A DNA stretch of 64,000 nt from Flavobacterium gillisiae (GCF_900107635.1 NZ_FNRD01000007.1:124001-188000), one strand, 5' to 3'. Positions 34,874 through 43,124 are shown, counted from the first letter of the stretch. Translations and numbers: made by a program. Notes: a model not told the origin generated them from the letters alone.

Positions 34874-35533
34874 ATTTAATTTTAAAATTCCTGATACAAT
34901 CAAATACTGCGCTACTAGATAAGTTATCATAATAAGAAAGGAAGACAATACCACAGGTTTGTAAAACTTATTGAACGCTAGAATACTGTCTGAACTTACA
35001 AATACAATGGCACCTATTAAAATATACCAATTTGCTGGCTCTTTCCATATCAGGAAACCCTTAAAAGCAAACAATAGCATTGTTGAGATAACCAGCGCAT
35101 ATACAAAAACTGGAATAGTTAAATCACCTAGACTTGGTAGTAGCACCGCAATCATAATGATGAGATACGCCATAATTGCAGTGGCTCCCATCCAGAAAAT
35201 AGCTTTGTTTTTAGTGTTCTTAGGTTTTATTTGTTTATTAAACAATAGAATATAAGCAATATGGGAAAGTAGGAAAGCGATTAAACCTATGATGAAATAC
35301 ATCTCGTCTCTATCCGCAAATAAAAGGATGATGTCACCCAACCAAGAAAAGCATAAAGCCGTTAACAAGTATTTTTTCGAAGGAAAATCACTGTAAAAAT
35401 AGACCGCCAATATTAAAAATAGAAGCAGAAAAGGTTTAATATACCAGGCAATATCTTCGTGACCCAAAAGGATAATGAGAAGATAAATGATGCTTATGGC
35501 TAAGTAGCTTTTTAATAATGATGTGTTTTTCAT
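34847..35533 (-). CDS. YhhN/TMEM86-like lysoplasmalogenase, membrane protein
   Basis: 228 residues with seven to eight membrane helices. YhhN family signatures are visible: ALCFSWLGDIILLF with conserved Asp in helix 3, GLIAFLLSHIAYILLF, and FVSSDSILAFNKF with a second conserved Asp near the C-terminus. Characterised members (TMEM86B, Legionella homologue) hydrolyse the vinyl-ether bond of lysoplasmalogens. It is the second gene of a two-gene unit: the sterol-desaturase-like gene ends 9 bases upstream of this start. The pairing suggests ether-lipid turnover; activity in this bacterium is unproven. Confidence 0.87.
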   Translation of the reverse strand: MKNTSLLKSYLAISIIYLLIILLGHEDIAWYIKPFLLLFLILAVYFYSDFPSKKYLLTALCFSWLGDIILLFADRDEMYFIIGLIAFLLSHIAYILLFNKQIKPKNTKNKAIFWMGATAIMAYLIIMIAVLLPSLGDLTIPVFVYALVISTMLLFAFKGFLIWKEPANWYILIGAIVFVSSDSILAFNKFYKPVVLSSFLIMITYLVAQYLIVSGILKLNKKNSILNF

Positions 35534-35542
35534 TGTCGATTT

Positions 35543-36814
35543 TTAAGCATTGAAAAGTGTTGCGCGTTTTGGTTTAAATTCTAAAGCTACAAAATAAATT
35601 GACATTGCTAATGAAAGTAGGAGGTAGCCAATAATTATGTAATTTCCCCATGGAAATAGAGAATTAAGTCCAAACCAATCTCCAAAATAATAAAGAATCC
35701 CCAAACCAAATAGAAAACGAATTGTTTCCCAATAAACAGAGAAACGGCTTTCATCCATTAATTCAGTATAACTGTATACCGTCATAAATATAAACAATCC
35801 GTAAATAAAAATAACTGGCAAACCTATCATGGCAATGTTACCGAAAAAGTAACTAACAAGCAGCAAGGTTACTAATGCCTGTATAATGGACCAATAAATA
35901 AGTTTTGAAGAAGCCTCAGTTCCATATTTATCAAAAGAATATACGTTTGTAATCTTGTTTACTGGATATTTTTCTTCGAAGTTTTCTGGACGCCAGCCGG
36001 TGGGTTTAAACCAAATTGTAAATTTATCTTGCCAGTTCTCGGAACGCCATGCATCCGAAATCAATAGGCTTAAATGTTGAAAGTTAATCCGTATTGGGTT
36101 CCAGGTTTGTGCTGGTCTTGTAATACCAAAAACAGGATGCACAGCTTCCAATTCCTCTTGGAAAGTATTGAATAATTTATCCCAAATAATAAAAATTTGA
36201 GAATGATTCTTGTCTATATATTCTGGATTGATAGCGTGATGTACTCTATGGTGTGAAGGCGTAACAAGAATGTGCTCTAAAAAACCCATTTTTTTAATAT
36301 GTTTGGTATGATACCAAAATTGTAAAAATAATTGAATGGGAAGCGTTATAACGATCACAGTGGTGGGAACTCCTATAATAGCTGCAGGAATAAGTAGAAA
36401 GGTGAACAGATTTACAAAGCTGGAAACGGTTTGCCTTAAAGCACAAGCCAGATTAAACTCCTCGCTGCTATGATGAATGGCGTGTTTGTTCCAGAAAAAA
36501 TTGACCTGATGCGCTATACGATGCGTCCAATATCCGTAAAAGTCAATTATGATAAAAGCTATGAGATAAGTGAAAATGTTGGCTTCCAAATGAAAAATAG
36601 CGATTTTATCAACCATCCATCCATAGGAAATAAAAGTAATACTAAGACCCAAGACATCTTTTACGGCATTTGTAATTCCAGAACTGATACTGGAAACACT
36701 GTCCATCAAAGGAACGTTATCTTCTCCTTTGTAAGTACCGTAAATTTTTTCTAGGACTATCAATACAAAGAAAAGAGGCATTGCAATCAGTAATATTTTA
36801 CCATATTCTTCCAT
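35543..36814 (-). CDS. Fatty acid hydroxylase/sterol desaturase superfamily protein, alkylglycerol-monooxygenase-like
   Basis: 423-residue di-iron membrane enzyme. The eight-histidine pattern is intact: HRIAH (H98, H102), HAIHH (H111, H114, H115), and HHRVHH (H188, H189, H192, H193), inside two pairs of membrane helices. Unlike short C-4 desaturases it has an extended C-terminal membrane region (after 300) as in alkylglycerol monooxygenase (TMEM195), which cleaves alkyl ether lipids. First gene of a unit with the lysoplasmalogenase-like gene. The ATG at 36814 directly abuts a 17-bp inverted repeat; an alternative ATG twelve codons in (36778, MPLFFVL) would leave room for a leader. Exact substrate is uncertain. 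Confidence 0.85.
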   Translation of the reverse strand: MEEYGKILLIAMPLFFVLIVLEKIYGTYKGEDNVPLMDSVSSISSGITNAVKDVLGLSITFISYGWMVDKIAIFHLEANIFTYLIAFIIIDFYGYWTHRIAHQVNFFWNKHAIHHSSEEFNLACALRQTVSSFVNLFTFLLIPAAIIGVPTTVIVITLPIQLFLQFWYHTKHIKKMGFLEHILVTPSHHRVHHAINPEYIDKNHSQIFIIWDKLFNTFQEELEAVHPVFGITRPAQTWNPIRINFQHLSLLISDAWRSENWQDKFTIWFKPTGWRPENFEEKYPVNKITNVYSFDKYGTEASSKLIYWSIIQALVTLLLVSYFFGNIAMIGLPVIFIYGLFIFMTVYSYTELMDESRFSVYWETIRFLFGLGILYYFGDWFGLNSLFPWGNYIIIGYLLLSLAMSIYFVALEFKPKRATLFNA

Positions 36815-36815
36815 A

Positions 36816-36860
36816 AAAACATTCTATTTTATTCAAATATATGATAAAATAGAATGTTTT
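36816..36860 (-). promoter_or_regulatory. 17-bp perfect inverted repeat around a -7-like box, before the hydroxylase gene
   Basis: AAAACATTCTATTTTAT (36816-36832) and its exact complement (36844-36860) enclose an 11-base loop containing, on the minus strand, TATATTTG (36834-36841), a match to TAnnTTTG. It ends one base before the hydroxylase ATG. It may be an operator, or the terminator of clpS (T-run of five follows on the minus strand). Confidence 0.6.
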
Positions 36861-36913
36861 CAGATTATTTGTAAAAAAAGGAATTATGATTTTATTATTT
36901 TTCCTAACGCGGT

Positions 36914-37189
36914 CTAGATGATTTCTGCACTTAATCCAGCCTCCAGTAAGCTACTGCATTGTGGTTTCAACTTATTAAGCGGGCCCGTTTTTACAGTGCA
37001 TTTCCCGTTGTAATGTACAATTAAGGAACATTGTTCCGCTTGTTCTGGAGTATGCTCACAAACACGCATTAATGTGTCGATTACATGGTCAAAAGTGTTA
37101 ACGTCATCATTATAAACGATGATTTCATTATTTTTAGAAGTAACTTCTTTAACACTAACTTTTTCTCTTATTTTTTCTTTTGTACTCAT
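36914..37189 (-). CDS. clpS: ATP-dependent Clp protease adaptor ClpS
   Basis: 91-residue cytosolic adaptor that delivers N-degron substrates to the ClpAP/ClpCP protease. Core motif IIVYNDDVNTFDHVIDTLMRVC (24-45) contains the NDD-F-V pattern that binds N-terminal bulky residues, followed by EQAEQCSLIVHYNGKCTV and the GP(L) turn; the C-terminal LLEAGLSAEI is typical. Basic N-terminal extension is normal for the family. It follows the methyltransferase gene by 40 bases on the same strand and probably belongs to the prmA unit. Confidence 0.94.
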   Translation of the reverse strand: MSTKEKIREKVSVKEVTSKNNEIIVYNDDVNTFDHVIDTLMRVCEHTPEQAEQCSLIVHYNGKCTVKTGPLNKLKPQCSSLLEAGLSAEII

Positions 37190-37229
37190 TTTTAAATAAT
37201 TTAAGGGTTAGATAAAAATATAGTTTGAC

Positions 37230-37841
37230 TTATCGTTTTTTAAAAATACAAAATATAAAATTTTGTATCGTTTCAAAGGGAGTTTTATGATCTTCATTAA
37301 TGCATTTTAGTTTTTCAAAAGCGACCTGAAATTCTTGTTCTAGTGCCGTTTCTGTATATTGTTTAATATCAAGGCCACTACATTTTGCAGGGCCTTTATC
37401 TGAAAAAGTACCGATAATTAAAAAACCACCAATCCATTTTTGAGTAATTTTAAAATAATTTTTTATCTGATCATCACTAGTTAAAAAATGAAATGTAGCT
37501 CGGTCGTGCCAAATGTCATACGTGGTATCAGGTTTGAAATCATTGATGTCCGAAACAATCCAATGTACTTTATCTGCTTTTTCTCCTAAGCGAATTTTTG
37601 CTCTTTCTAACGCTTTTGCCGAAATATCTAAAACAGTTATGTTCTCATATCCCTCGTCTAATAAGTAATCGACCAGTTTACTATCACCACCACCTACGTC
37701 AATTATTTTGGCAGATTTTCCTAACTGGGTTTCTCGTATAAAATCTAGAGAAGTTTTAGGGTTATCCTGAGTCCAGCTCACCTCATTAGGCGTTTTAGTT
37801 TCGTAAACGGTCTCCCAATGATTTTTTCGGTTGGTTTCCAT
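37230..37841 (-). CDS. Class I SAM-dependent methyltransferase
   Basis: 203 residues from the ATG at 37841 (METNRKNHWETVYETK), chosen because this opening is standard in the family and the longer frame runs into prmA. SAM-binding motif I IIDVGGGDSKLVDYLL, motif II VLDISAKALERAK and the post-motif HDRATFHFLTS. Annotated relatives are generic methyltransferases, sometimes likened to thiopurine or tellurite-resistance enzymes. It begins 17 bases after the prmA stop, so the two are one unit. The methyl acceptor is unknown. Confidence 0.85.
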   Translation of the reverse strand: METNRKNHWETVYETKTPNEVSWTQDNPKTSLDFIRETQLGKSAKIIDVGGGDSKLVDYLLDEGYENITVLDISAKALERAKIRLGEKADKVHWIVSDINDFKPDTTYDIWHDRATFHFLTSDDQIKNYFKITQKWIGGFLIIGTFSDKGPAKCSGLDIKQYTETALEQEFQVAFEKLKCINEDHKTPFETIQNFIFCIFKKR

Positions 37842-37858
37842 CGTTCTAAATTTAGCTA

Positions 37859-38692
37859 CTAATTTACGTATTTTAGTGAAACCCAATTGTTTCTTTCCAG
37901 TTTTTTAACATAAGTCAAGCCTTTTTCTGTGCATGAAGCATCAATAAAAGGGATATCTTGTTCATAAAAACCGCTTAATAGAAGAGTTCCTTTTGGGCTT
38001 AAACAGTCTACGTAGCTTTGCATATCGTTCAACAAAATGTTTCTGTTGATGTTGGCAATAATTAAATCATATTTTTTACCTTTCAATAAAGAGGCATCTC
38101 CTTCATAAACTGTGATGTGTTCACAATTATTGCGTTCTGCATTTTCTATTGAATTTAAATAACACCAATTGTCAATATCGATAGCATCAATTGGTTGAGC
38201 GCCTTTCATTTCAGCAAGAATAGCTAAAATGGCTGTACCGCAACCCATATCTAATGTTTTCATTCCTGCAACTTCTGTATCTAACAAGTGCTGAATCATC
38301 ATATGTGTTGTCTCGTGATGACCCGTTCCAAAACTCATTTTAGGCTCAATTAGAATATCAAATTCAGCATCTGTTTTTGGGTGAAAAGGAGCACGTACAT
38401 GACAATTTCCTTCTACATCAATAGCCTCAAAGTTTTTCTCCCATTCTTCATTCCAGTTTACCTGATCAATTTCTTCGAATGTATATTCGATTTTAAATTC
38501 TTCAGATTGTAATATTTGGATGTTCTCCAAGATCGTTTCGTCCCATAAGTCCTTTTGAACAAAAGCAGAAATTCCAGTCTCTGTTTCAGTAAAACTTTCA
38601 AAAGCAGTTTCTCCTAGTTCAGCGATTAGTATTTCTGAACCTAATTCTTTTGGTTCAACTGTAAAATGGTAACCGATATATATGTTTGACAT
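37859..38692 (-). CDS. prmA: Ribosomal protein L11 methyltransferase
   Basis: 277-residue enzyme that trimethylates lysines of ribosomal protein L11. The short N-terminal substrate-recognition domain (1-100) is followed by the catalytic domain: MSFGTGHHETT (the PrmA FGTGxH signature), LDMGCGTAILAILAEMKGA for SAM binding, and DLIIANINRNILL, the NPPY-equivalent motif of the family. A TACCTTTG -7-like box is at 38707-38714 on this strand, 15 bases before the start, so prmA likely leads a unit with the methyltransferase and clpS. Confidence 0.95.
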   Translation of the reverse strand: MSNIYIGYHFTVEPKELGSEILIAELGETAFESFTETETGISAFVQKDLWDETILENIQILQSEEFKIEYTFEEIDQVNWNEEWEKNFEAIDVEGNCHVRAPFHPKTDAEFDILIEPKMSFGTGHHETTHMMIQHLLDTEVAGMKTLDMGCGTAILAILAEMKGAQPIDAIDIDNWCYLNSIENAERNNCEHITVYEGDASLLKGKKYDLIIANINRNILLNDMQSYVDCLSPKGTLLLSGFYEQDIPFIDASCTEKGLTYVKKLERNNWVSLKYVN

Positions 38693-38740
38693 GTTTATTT
38701 TTTTTGCAAAGGTACTATTTCCTTTTTATCGAATATTATA

Positions 38741-38776
38741 AAAATAAAAAAAGCGGTAAAATCAATTACCGCTTTT
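38741..38776 (-). terminator. Rho-independent terminator of tpiA
   Basis: Perfect 11-bp stem AAAAGCGGTAA (38749-38759) and TTACCGCTTTT (38766-38776), with a T-rich tail on the minus strand. It lies just after the tpiA stop. Confidence 0.85.
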
Positions 38777-38797
38777 CGTGTATTTTAAATAATGAGC

Positions 38798-39550
38798 TTA
38801 AATTGCATTCACAATCGCCATGAAATCATCTGCTTTTAAAGCAGCACCACCTATAAGACCCCCGTCTACATCTGGTTTAGAGAAAATTTCTTTTGCATTT
38901 TCTGGTTTTACACTTCCACCATAAAGAATAGAAACATCTTCGGCGATATCGCTTCCGTATGCTTTACGTACTGTTTCTCTAATAAATTCGTGCATTTCCT
39001 GTGCTTGTTCCGGAGAAGCAGTTTCGCCTGTTCCGATAGCCCATACTGGCTCGTATGCTAAAACAACATTTGACCAATCTGAAGCTTGAATACTGAACAA
39101 TCCATCTCTCAATTGATTTTCTACTACATTGAAATGATTTTTAGATTGACGGTCTTTTAATTCTTCACCAAAACAAAAAATCACCGTCATGTCATGCTCT
39201 AAAGCAGTATTTACTTTGCTTGCAATTAAGGCATCCGTTTCATTAAAAATGGCTCTGCGTTCTGAGTGTCCAAGAATTACAATATTAACACCAACGTTTT
39301 GCAACATATCAGCAGATATTTCTCCTGTAAAGGCACCACTTTCTGCTTGATGCATATTTTGTGCAGCAACATCTATGGCAATGAACTCTAAATGATCAAC
39401 CGCTGTAGCTAGATTAATGAAAGTAGGAGCTACAATTACTTGTACTTCAGTTTCAAGAGGCATTTTATCAATCAATTCATTCAACAAATCTTCAGTTTGC
39501 TCAGCATTCTTATGCATTTTCCAGTTTCCTGCTACTATCTTTTTTCTCAT
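38798..39550 (-). CDS. tpiA: Triosephosphate isomerase
   Basis: 250-residue glycolytic enzyme interconverting dihydroxyacetone phosphate and glyceraldehyde 3-phosphate. Catalytic residues are all present: N9 and K11 (AGNWKMHKN), H95 (LGHSERR), E167 (AYEPVWAIGTG), followed by the phosphate-binding loop ILYGGSVKPEN. Length is normal. It follows the TlpA-like gene by about 50 bases on the same strand. Confidence 0.98.
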   Translation of the reverse strand: MRKKIVAGNWKMHKNAEQTEDLLNELIDKMPLETEVQVIVAPTFINLATAVDHLEFIAIDVAAQNMHQAESGAFTGEISADMLQNVGVNIVILGHSERRAIFNETDALIASKVNTALEHDMTVIFCFGEELKDRQSKNHFNVVENQLRDGLFSIQASDWSNVVLAYEPVWAIGTGETASPEQAQEMHEFIRETVRKAYGSDIAEDVSILYGGSVKPENAKEIFSKPDVDGGLIGGAALKADDFMAIVNAI

Positions 39551-39600
39551 TTCAATTTGTTTTATTTAGTTCTTTGTTTTTAGTTTTTTTTGAAATTCTA

Positions 39601-40101
39601 TTATTTTAACGACGCTAATGTTTCATTAATTTTATCAAAATCAGTTTCTATTGCGCGATATAAAACAATTTTACCAGTTTTATCTATGATGATGTATCTT
39701 GGAATCCAATCCAAATCAATCGCTTTTGCAAAAACACCTTCCATTTGGTCATTAGCCATAAAATGATTCCCTTTGAGTTCATGTTTATCGATACCTATTT
39801 TCCATTTATCCGCAGTTTTATCCATTGAGATAAATACGTAGGCTACGTCAGGATTATTTGCTTGAAGTTCTTTTATTTTTGGCATTGCTTTTACACAGTC
39901 TCCACACCAAGAAGCCCACATTTCTATAACCACCGTTTTTCCTTCGTATTTCTTTAAAATATCCTGAAAAGCAACTTGACTTCCATCAGTTGCTAATAGT
40001 GTTTCTGATAAAGCTTCTTTAGAAAACTCAGTTTTACCCGTATTTGATTTAGCACAAGAAAGTGCAAGGAATGCAATTAATAAAGCAACTATTTTTTTCA
40101 T
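39601..40101 (-). CDS. TlpA-like thioredoxin-fold lipoprotein
   Basis: 166 residues from the ATG at 40101, which starts a lipoprotein signal (MKKIVALLIAFLALSC, C16). Periplasmic thioredoxin fold with the redox motif WCGDC (C66, C69) in MWASWCGDCVKAMP, and cis-Pro region DLDWIPRYIIID. TlpA/ResA-type proteins reduce disulfides of exported proteins or cytochrome c. A TAACTTTG -7-like box is at 40116-40123 on this strand, 15 bases before the start, so this gene probably begins a unit with tpiA. Its target is unknown; a DoxX-family protein that could be a redox partner lies two genes upstream. Confidence 0.9.
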   Translation of the reverse strand: MKKIVALLIAFLALSCAKSNTGKTEFSKEALSETLLATDGSQVAFQDILKKYEGKTVVIEMWASWCGDCVKAMPKIKELQANNPDVAYVFISMDKTADKWKIGIDKHELKGNHFMANDQMEGVFAKAIDLDWIPRYIIIDKTGKIVLYRAIETDFDKINETLASLK

Positions 40102-40309
40102 TTTTATATTTTTAACAAAGTTAAACAAACAATCTAATTTGGGTATAAAGATTAAGAAAAATTGAATAAGCACATTTAAAATAACAAAACGATACACTTT
40201 AGTTATGAAATGAGAAATGAAATCGTAATAGTTGGAGTTAAAATAAATTCTACCCGTATTTGATGACTAATTTAAGCTGAAAATCCATCTAAAATTCCAA
40301 GATTAAGTA

Positions 40310-41386
40310 CTATGATAGTCTAATTTTAGGGTCAAGATAGGCATAAATGATATCAACAAGGATGTTGATAACGACAAATGTGGTCGAAATCACCAATACT
40401 GAGCCCATGATTACAGGCAAGTCTAAATTGTTCAAAGCTTCCACTATTTCTTTACCTAAACCATTCCATCCAAAAATAAATTCAACAAAAACGGCACCGG
40501 CAAGCATCGAGGCAAACCATCCCGAAATTGCCGTAACGACAGGATTTAAGGAGTTTTTTAAAGCGTGTTTTCTGATAATTTGATGTTCAGAGAGTCCTTT
40601 TGCTCTTGCTGTACGGATATAATCTTGACCAAAGGTTTCCAATAAGGAGTTACGCATCAGTTGAATTACCACCGCCAAGGGACGAATTCCTAAAACCACA
40701 GCAGGTAAAATAATGTTTTTCCATTGGATATAGCTTCCTTCGCCAAAATCGTCTACTTCATACAAGCTTCCCGTCATGTTCAGGTTGGTATATTTTTGCA
40801 ACACAAAACCAAATAACCAGGCAAACAAAATAGCACTAAAAAACGAGGGGATACTCATTCCCAATGTGCTTACCAGCGCAATTAAACGATCGATCCAGGT
40901 GTCTTTGTGCAATGCCGAAATGATTCCAAATAGAATCCCAAATACAATAGCGATTACAATGGCAAAAAAGGCCAATATCGCTGTGCTGGGTAGGGTGTTT
41001 CCAATAATTTCTGATACTTTCTTTCCGCTTTTCTGAAAACTTTCTCTCAAATATGGCGTCTTAATTACAAGATTTGAATTGGTAAAACTGAATAATTGTG
41101 CTGCATTGTATTTACCTTCACTCAAATAAGTGTAATCTGATTCGTTTTTGCTGTGTAAGGAAATAGGTGAGAGGTCATTAAGGTAATATAGATACTGGGT
41201 AGCAATGGGTTTGTCAAAACCATACTTCTTTTTAATCAATGCCAGTTGCTCTGAGTTTTCATTTTGATCTAGCATCATTCTTGCAGGATCTCCTGGCAAA
41301 ACATTAAATAAAAAGAAAATGACCGTAATCACTCCATAAAGTGTGAGCAGTGCATATCCGAATTTATTTAAAAAGTATTTAAGCAT
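40310..41386 (-). CDS. DppB/OppB-type ABC transporter permease, unaccompanied
   Basis: 358 residues from the ATG at 41386 (MLKYFLNKFGY). Inner-membrane permease of peptide/nickel importers: N-terminal helix with the family opening LLTLYGVITVIFFLFNVLPGDPARM, a periplasmic loop, then five helices with the EAA loop RTARAKGLSEHQIIRKHALKNSLNPV contacting the ATPase. Homologues of DppC, DppD, DppF and a binding protein are not next to it; neighbours are unrelated. Stand-alone DppB genes at this locus seem usual in flavobacteria, with the rest elsewhere. A strong inverted repeat precedes it. Confidence 0.9.
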   Translation of the reverse strand: MLKYFLNKFGYALLTLYGVITVIFFLFNVLPGDPARMMLDQNENSEQLALIKKKYGFDKPIATQYLYYLNDLSPISLHSKNESDYTYLSEGKYNAAQLFSFTNSNLVIKTPYLRESFQKSGKKVSEIIGNTLPSTAILAFFAIVIAIVFGILFGIISALHKDTWIDRLIALVSTLGMSIPSFFSAILFAWLFGFVLQKYTNLNMTGSLYEVDDFGEGSYIQWKNIILPAVVLGIRPLAVVIQLMRNSLLETFGQDYIRTARAKGLSEHQIIRKHALKNSLNPVVTAISGWFASMLAGAVFVEFIFGWNGLGKEIVEALNNLDLPVIMGSVLVISTTFVVINILVDIIYAYLDPKIRLS

Positions 41387-41410
41387 TGGTATTTTGTCTA
41401 CAGTCAAATG

Positions 41411-41455
41411 CCTAAAGTACTAGCGTAAAACATTTTTTTGCGCTAGTACTTTAGG
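41411..41455. repeat. Perfect 15-bp inverted repeat between two same-strand genes
   Basis: CCTAAAGTACTAGCG (41411-41425) and CGCTAGTACTTTAGG (41441-41455) with a 15-base loop. On the minus strand, in which both neighbours are read, no T-tract follows, so it is a poor terminator for the upstream gene; five T follow on the plus strand. Confidence 0.75.
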
Positions 41456-41467
41456 TTTTTGGTCTAT

Positions 41468-42568
41468 TTATAATTTCAAATCTTTGATGTCGTTGTAATG
41501 AACTTTTTGTTTAATAGTTCCTTTTTCTAAAACTACAATACTTGGATTAGCTCTTTCAATTGTTTTTAAAGCTATGGCGTCACATGTGTAGAAGTCAAAA
41601 GTAAGACCATATTTCTTCTTAGCTTTTTCAATTTCTTCTACTGCAGAGTTTGTCATTCCAATTACTTTGTATCCTTTGGTTTTAGCTTCATGATTTAATT
41701 TTTCCAGTTTTTCCATACCGCCCTCTTCAGCGATGGTTAAGTCATAAGTGACAAACATTAGCAATTTAGGTTCTACTAACAACTCTTCTTTATAATCTGA
41801 ATCGTCTTTCATCATCGTAAAATCATGAATAGGGGGAACATAACCTTCGGTGATCACTTTGTCTTTTCGATCTACAAATGTGGCTCCTTCTGGAAGATTC
41901 ATCAAATCATCTGTCAAAAATTCTTTATCTACTCCATTTACTTTATAAATAAAAATCATCTCTACAACAGATTGTGGCGCACCTTCGGGAATTTCCATTC
42001 CTTTTTGGATATTGGTTCCTACTTTGTAAGGGCGAAAGTCAATTAAAGGTAAATGATTAAGTACCCATACAGCCATAAACATACACAAGATGATACTGGC
42101 ATAGGCTATGATATTCTGTGCGCTATTTGCAAAAAGAGGTTTTACTAATTTTTGATTAATAAATAAAACAAGGATGAAGAATAATAAAACAATATCCTTA
42201 GTGAAAGACTCCCAAGGTGTTAAATGCAAGGCATCACCAAAACAACCACAATCTTTTACAACGTCATAATAAGCAGAATAGAACGTTAAGAATGTGAAAA
42301 ACACAATCATAAGTAACAGGCTTCCAATCGTGAATTTAGATTTGTATCCTATAAGCAGCATTACACCAAGAACCACTTCGACAATGACTAAAAATAAAGC
42401 CAAGCCCAGTGCAAACGGAACTAAAAATGGAATGTTAAAAACAGGTTCGCCAAAATATTCAGCCAATTTATAAGAGAAACCTACTGGGTCGTTGAGTTTT
42501 ATTAATCCTGAAATGATGAAAAGTAAGCCTACGAATATTCTAGAAAATTGAGTAATTATGTTTTTCAT
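41468..42568 (-). CDS. BT_3928-type DoxX family membrane protein with thioredoxin-like C-terminal domain
   Basis: 366 residues. Four N-terminal membrane helices of the DoxX/MauE type (FVGLLFIISGLIKLNDPVGF; EVVLGVMLLIG), a conserved DCGCFGD motif at about 107-113 between helices 3 and 4, a fifth helix near 155-175, and a C-terminal domain with thioredoxin-like strands (PKLLMFVTYDL; YKVIGMTNS; DFYTCDAIALKTI). The CGC pair in a MauE-like setting suggests disulfide or quinone redox work at the membrane. It is 13 bases after the DUF1599 gene, so these two are one operon. Function is not established. Confidence 0.82.
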   Translation of the reverse strand: MKNIITQFSRIFVGLLFIISGLIKLNDPVGFSYKLAEYFGEPVFNIPFLVPFALGLALFLVIVEVVLGVMLLIGYKSKFTIGSLLLMIVFFTFLTFYSAYYDVVKDCGCFGDALHLTPWESFTKDIVLLFFILVLFINQKLVKPLFANSAQNIIAYASIILCMFMAVWVLNHLPLIDFRPYKVGTNIQKGMEIPEGAPQSVVEMIFIYKVNGVDKEFLTDDLMNLPEGATFVDRKDKVITEGYVPPIHDFTMMKDDSDYKEELLVEPKLLMFVTYDLTIAEEGGMEKLEKLNHEAKTKGYKVIGMTNSAVEEIEKAKKKYGLTFDFYTCDAIALKTIERANPSIVVLEKGTIKQKVHYNDIKDLKL

Positions 42569-42581
42569 TTTTATCTTCTTT

Positions 42582-43124
42582 TTATTTACCGAAACCCATT
42601 AATATTAAAGCGAAAATGGAATAGTTGATCATGTCTTGATAATTAGCATCTATGCCTTCTGATACAATTGTTTTTCCTTTGTTGTCTTCGATTTGTTTTA
42701 CACGAAGTAATTTTTGCAAAATCAGATCGGTAAGCGAACTCACGCGCATCTCACGCCACGCTTCACCATAATCATGATTTTTATTTTCCATCAACTCTTT
42801 GGTCAGTTTGACTTTAGCATCATATAATTCAGTTGCTTTTTTAACATCTAAATCAGGTTGATCTGCTACTCCAAGTTCCAATTGGATTAAAGCCATTATT
42901 GAATAATTGATAATCCCGATGAATTCACCAGTTTCGTCTTCGTTTACTTTTCGAACCTCATTTTCCTGTAAACTGCGTATTCTTTGTGCTTTTATGAAGA
43001 TTTGATCTGTTAATGAAGGCAATCGTAAGATGCGCCAGGCACTACCGTAATCAGTCATTTTATTGATAAATAGCGAACGACAATTCGCAATTACGTTATC
43101 GTATTCTTGAGAAGTATTCTTCAT
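42582..43124 (-). CDS. DUF1599 protein with two tandem repeats
   Basis: 180 residues made of two copies of one domain: DYGSAWRILRLPSLTDQIFIKAQRI (about 22-46) and DYGEAWREMRVSSLTDLILQKLLRV (about 121-145), each followed by an INYSI(M/F)ALI helix. The spacing gives two halves of about 85-90 residues, evidence of internal duplication. I recall the domain being discussed in connection with nucleotide-modifying phage proteins, but cannot confirm a function. It is the first gene of the BT_3928 unit, divergent from folP, with a TATTTTTG -7-like box at 43154-43161 on this strand. Confidence 0.85.
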   Translation of the reverse strand: MKNTSQEYDNVIANCRSLFINKMTDYGSAWRILRLPSLTDQIFIKAQRIRSLQENEVRKVNEDETGEFIGIINYSIMALIQLELGVADQPDLDVKKATELYDAKVKLTKELMENKNHDYGEAWREMRVSSLTDLILQKLLRVKQIEDNKGKTIVSEGIDANYQDMINYSIFALILMGFGK

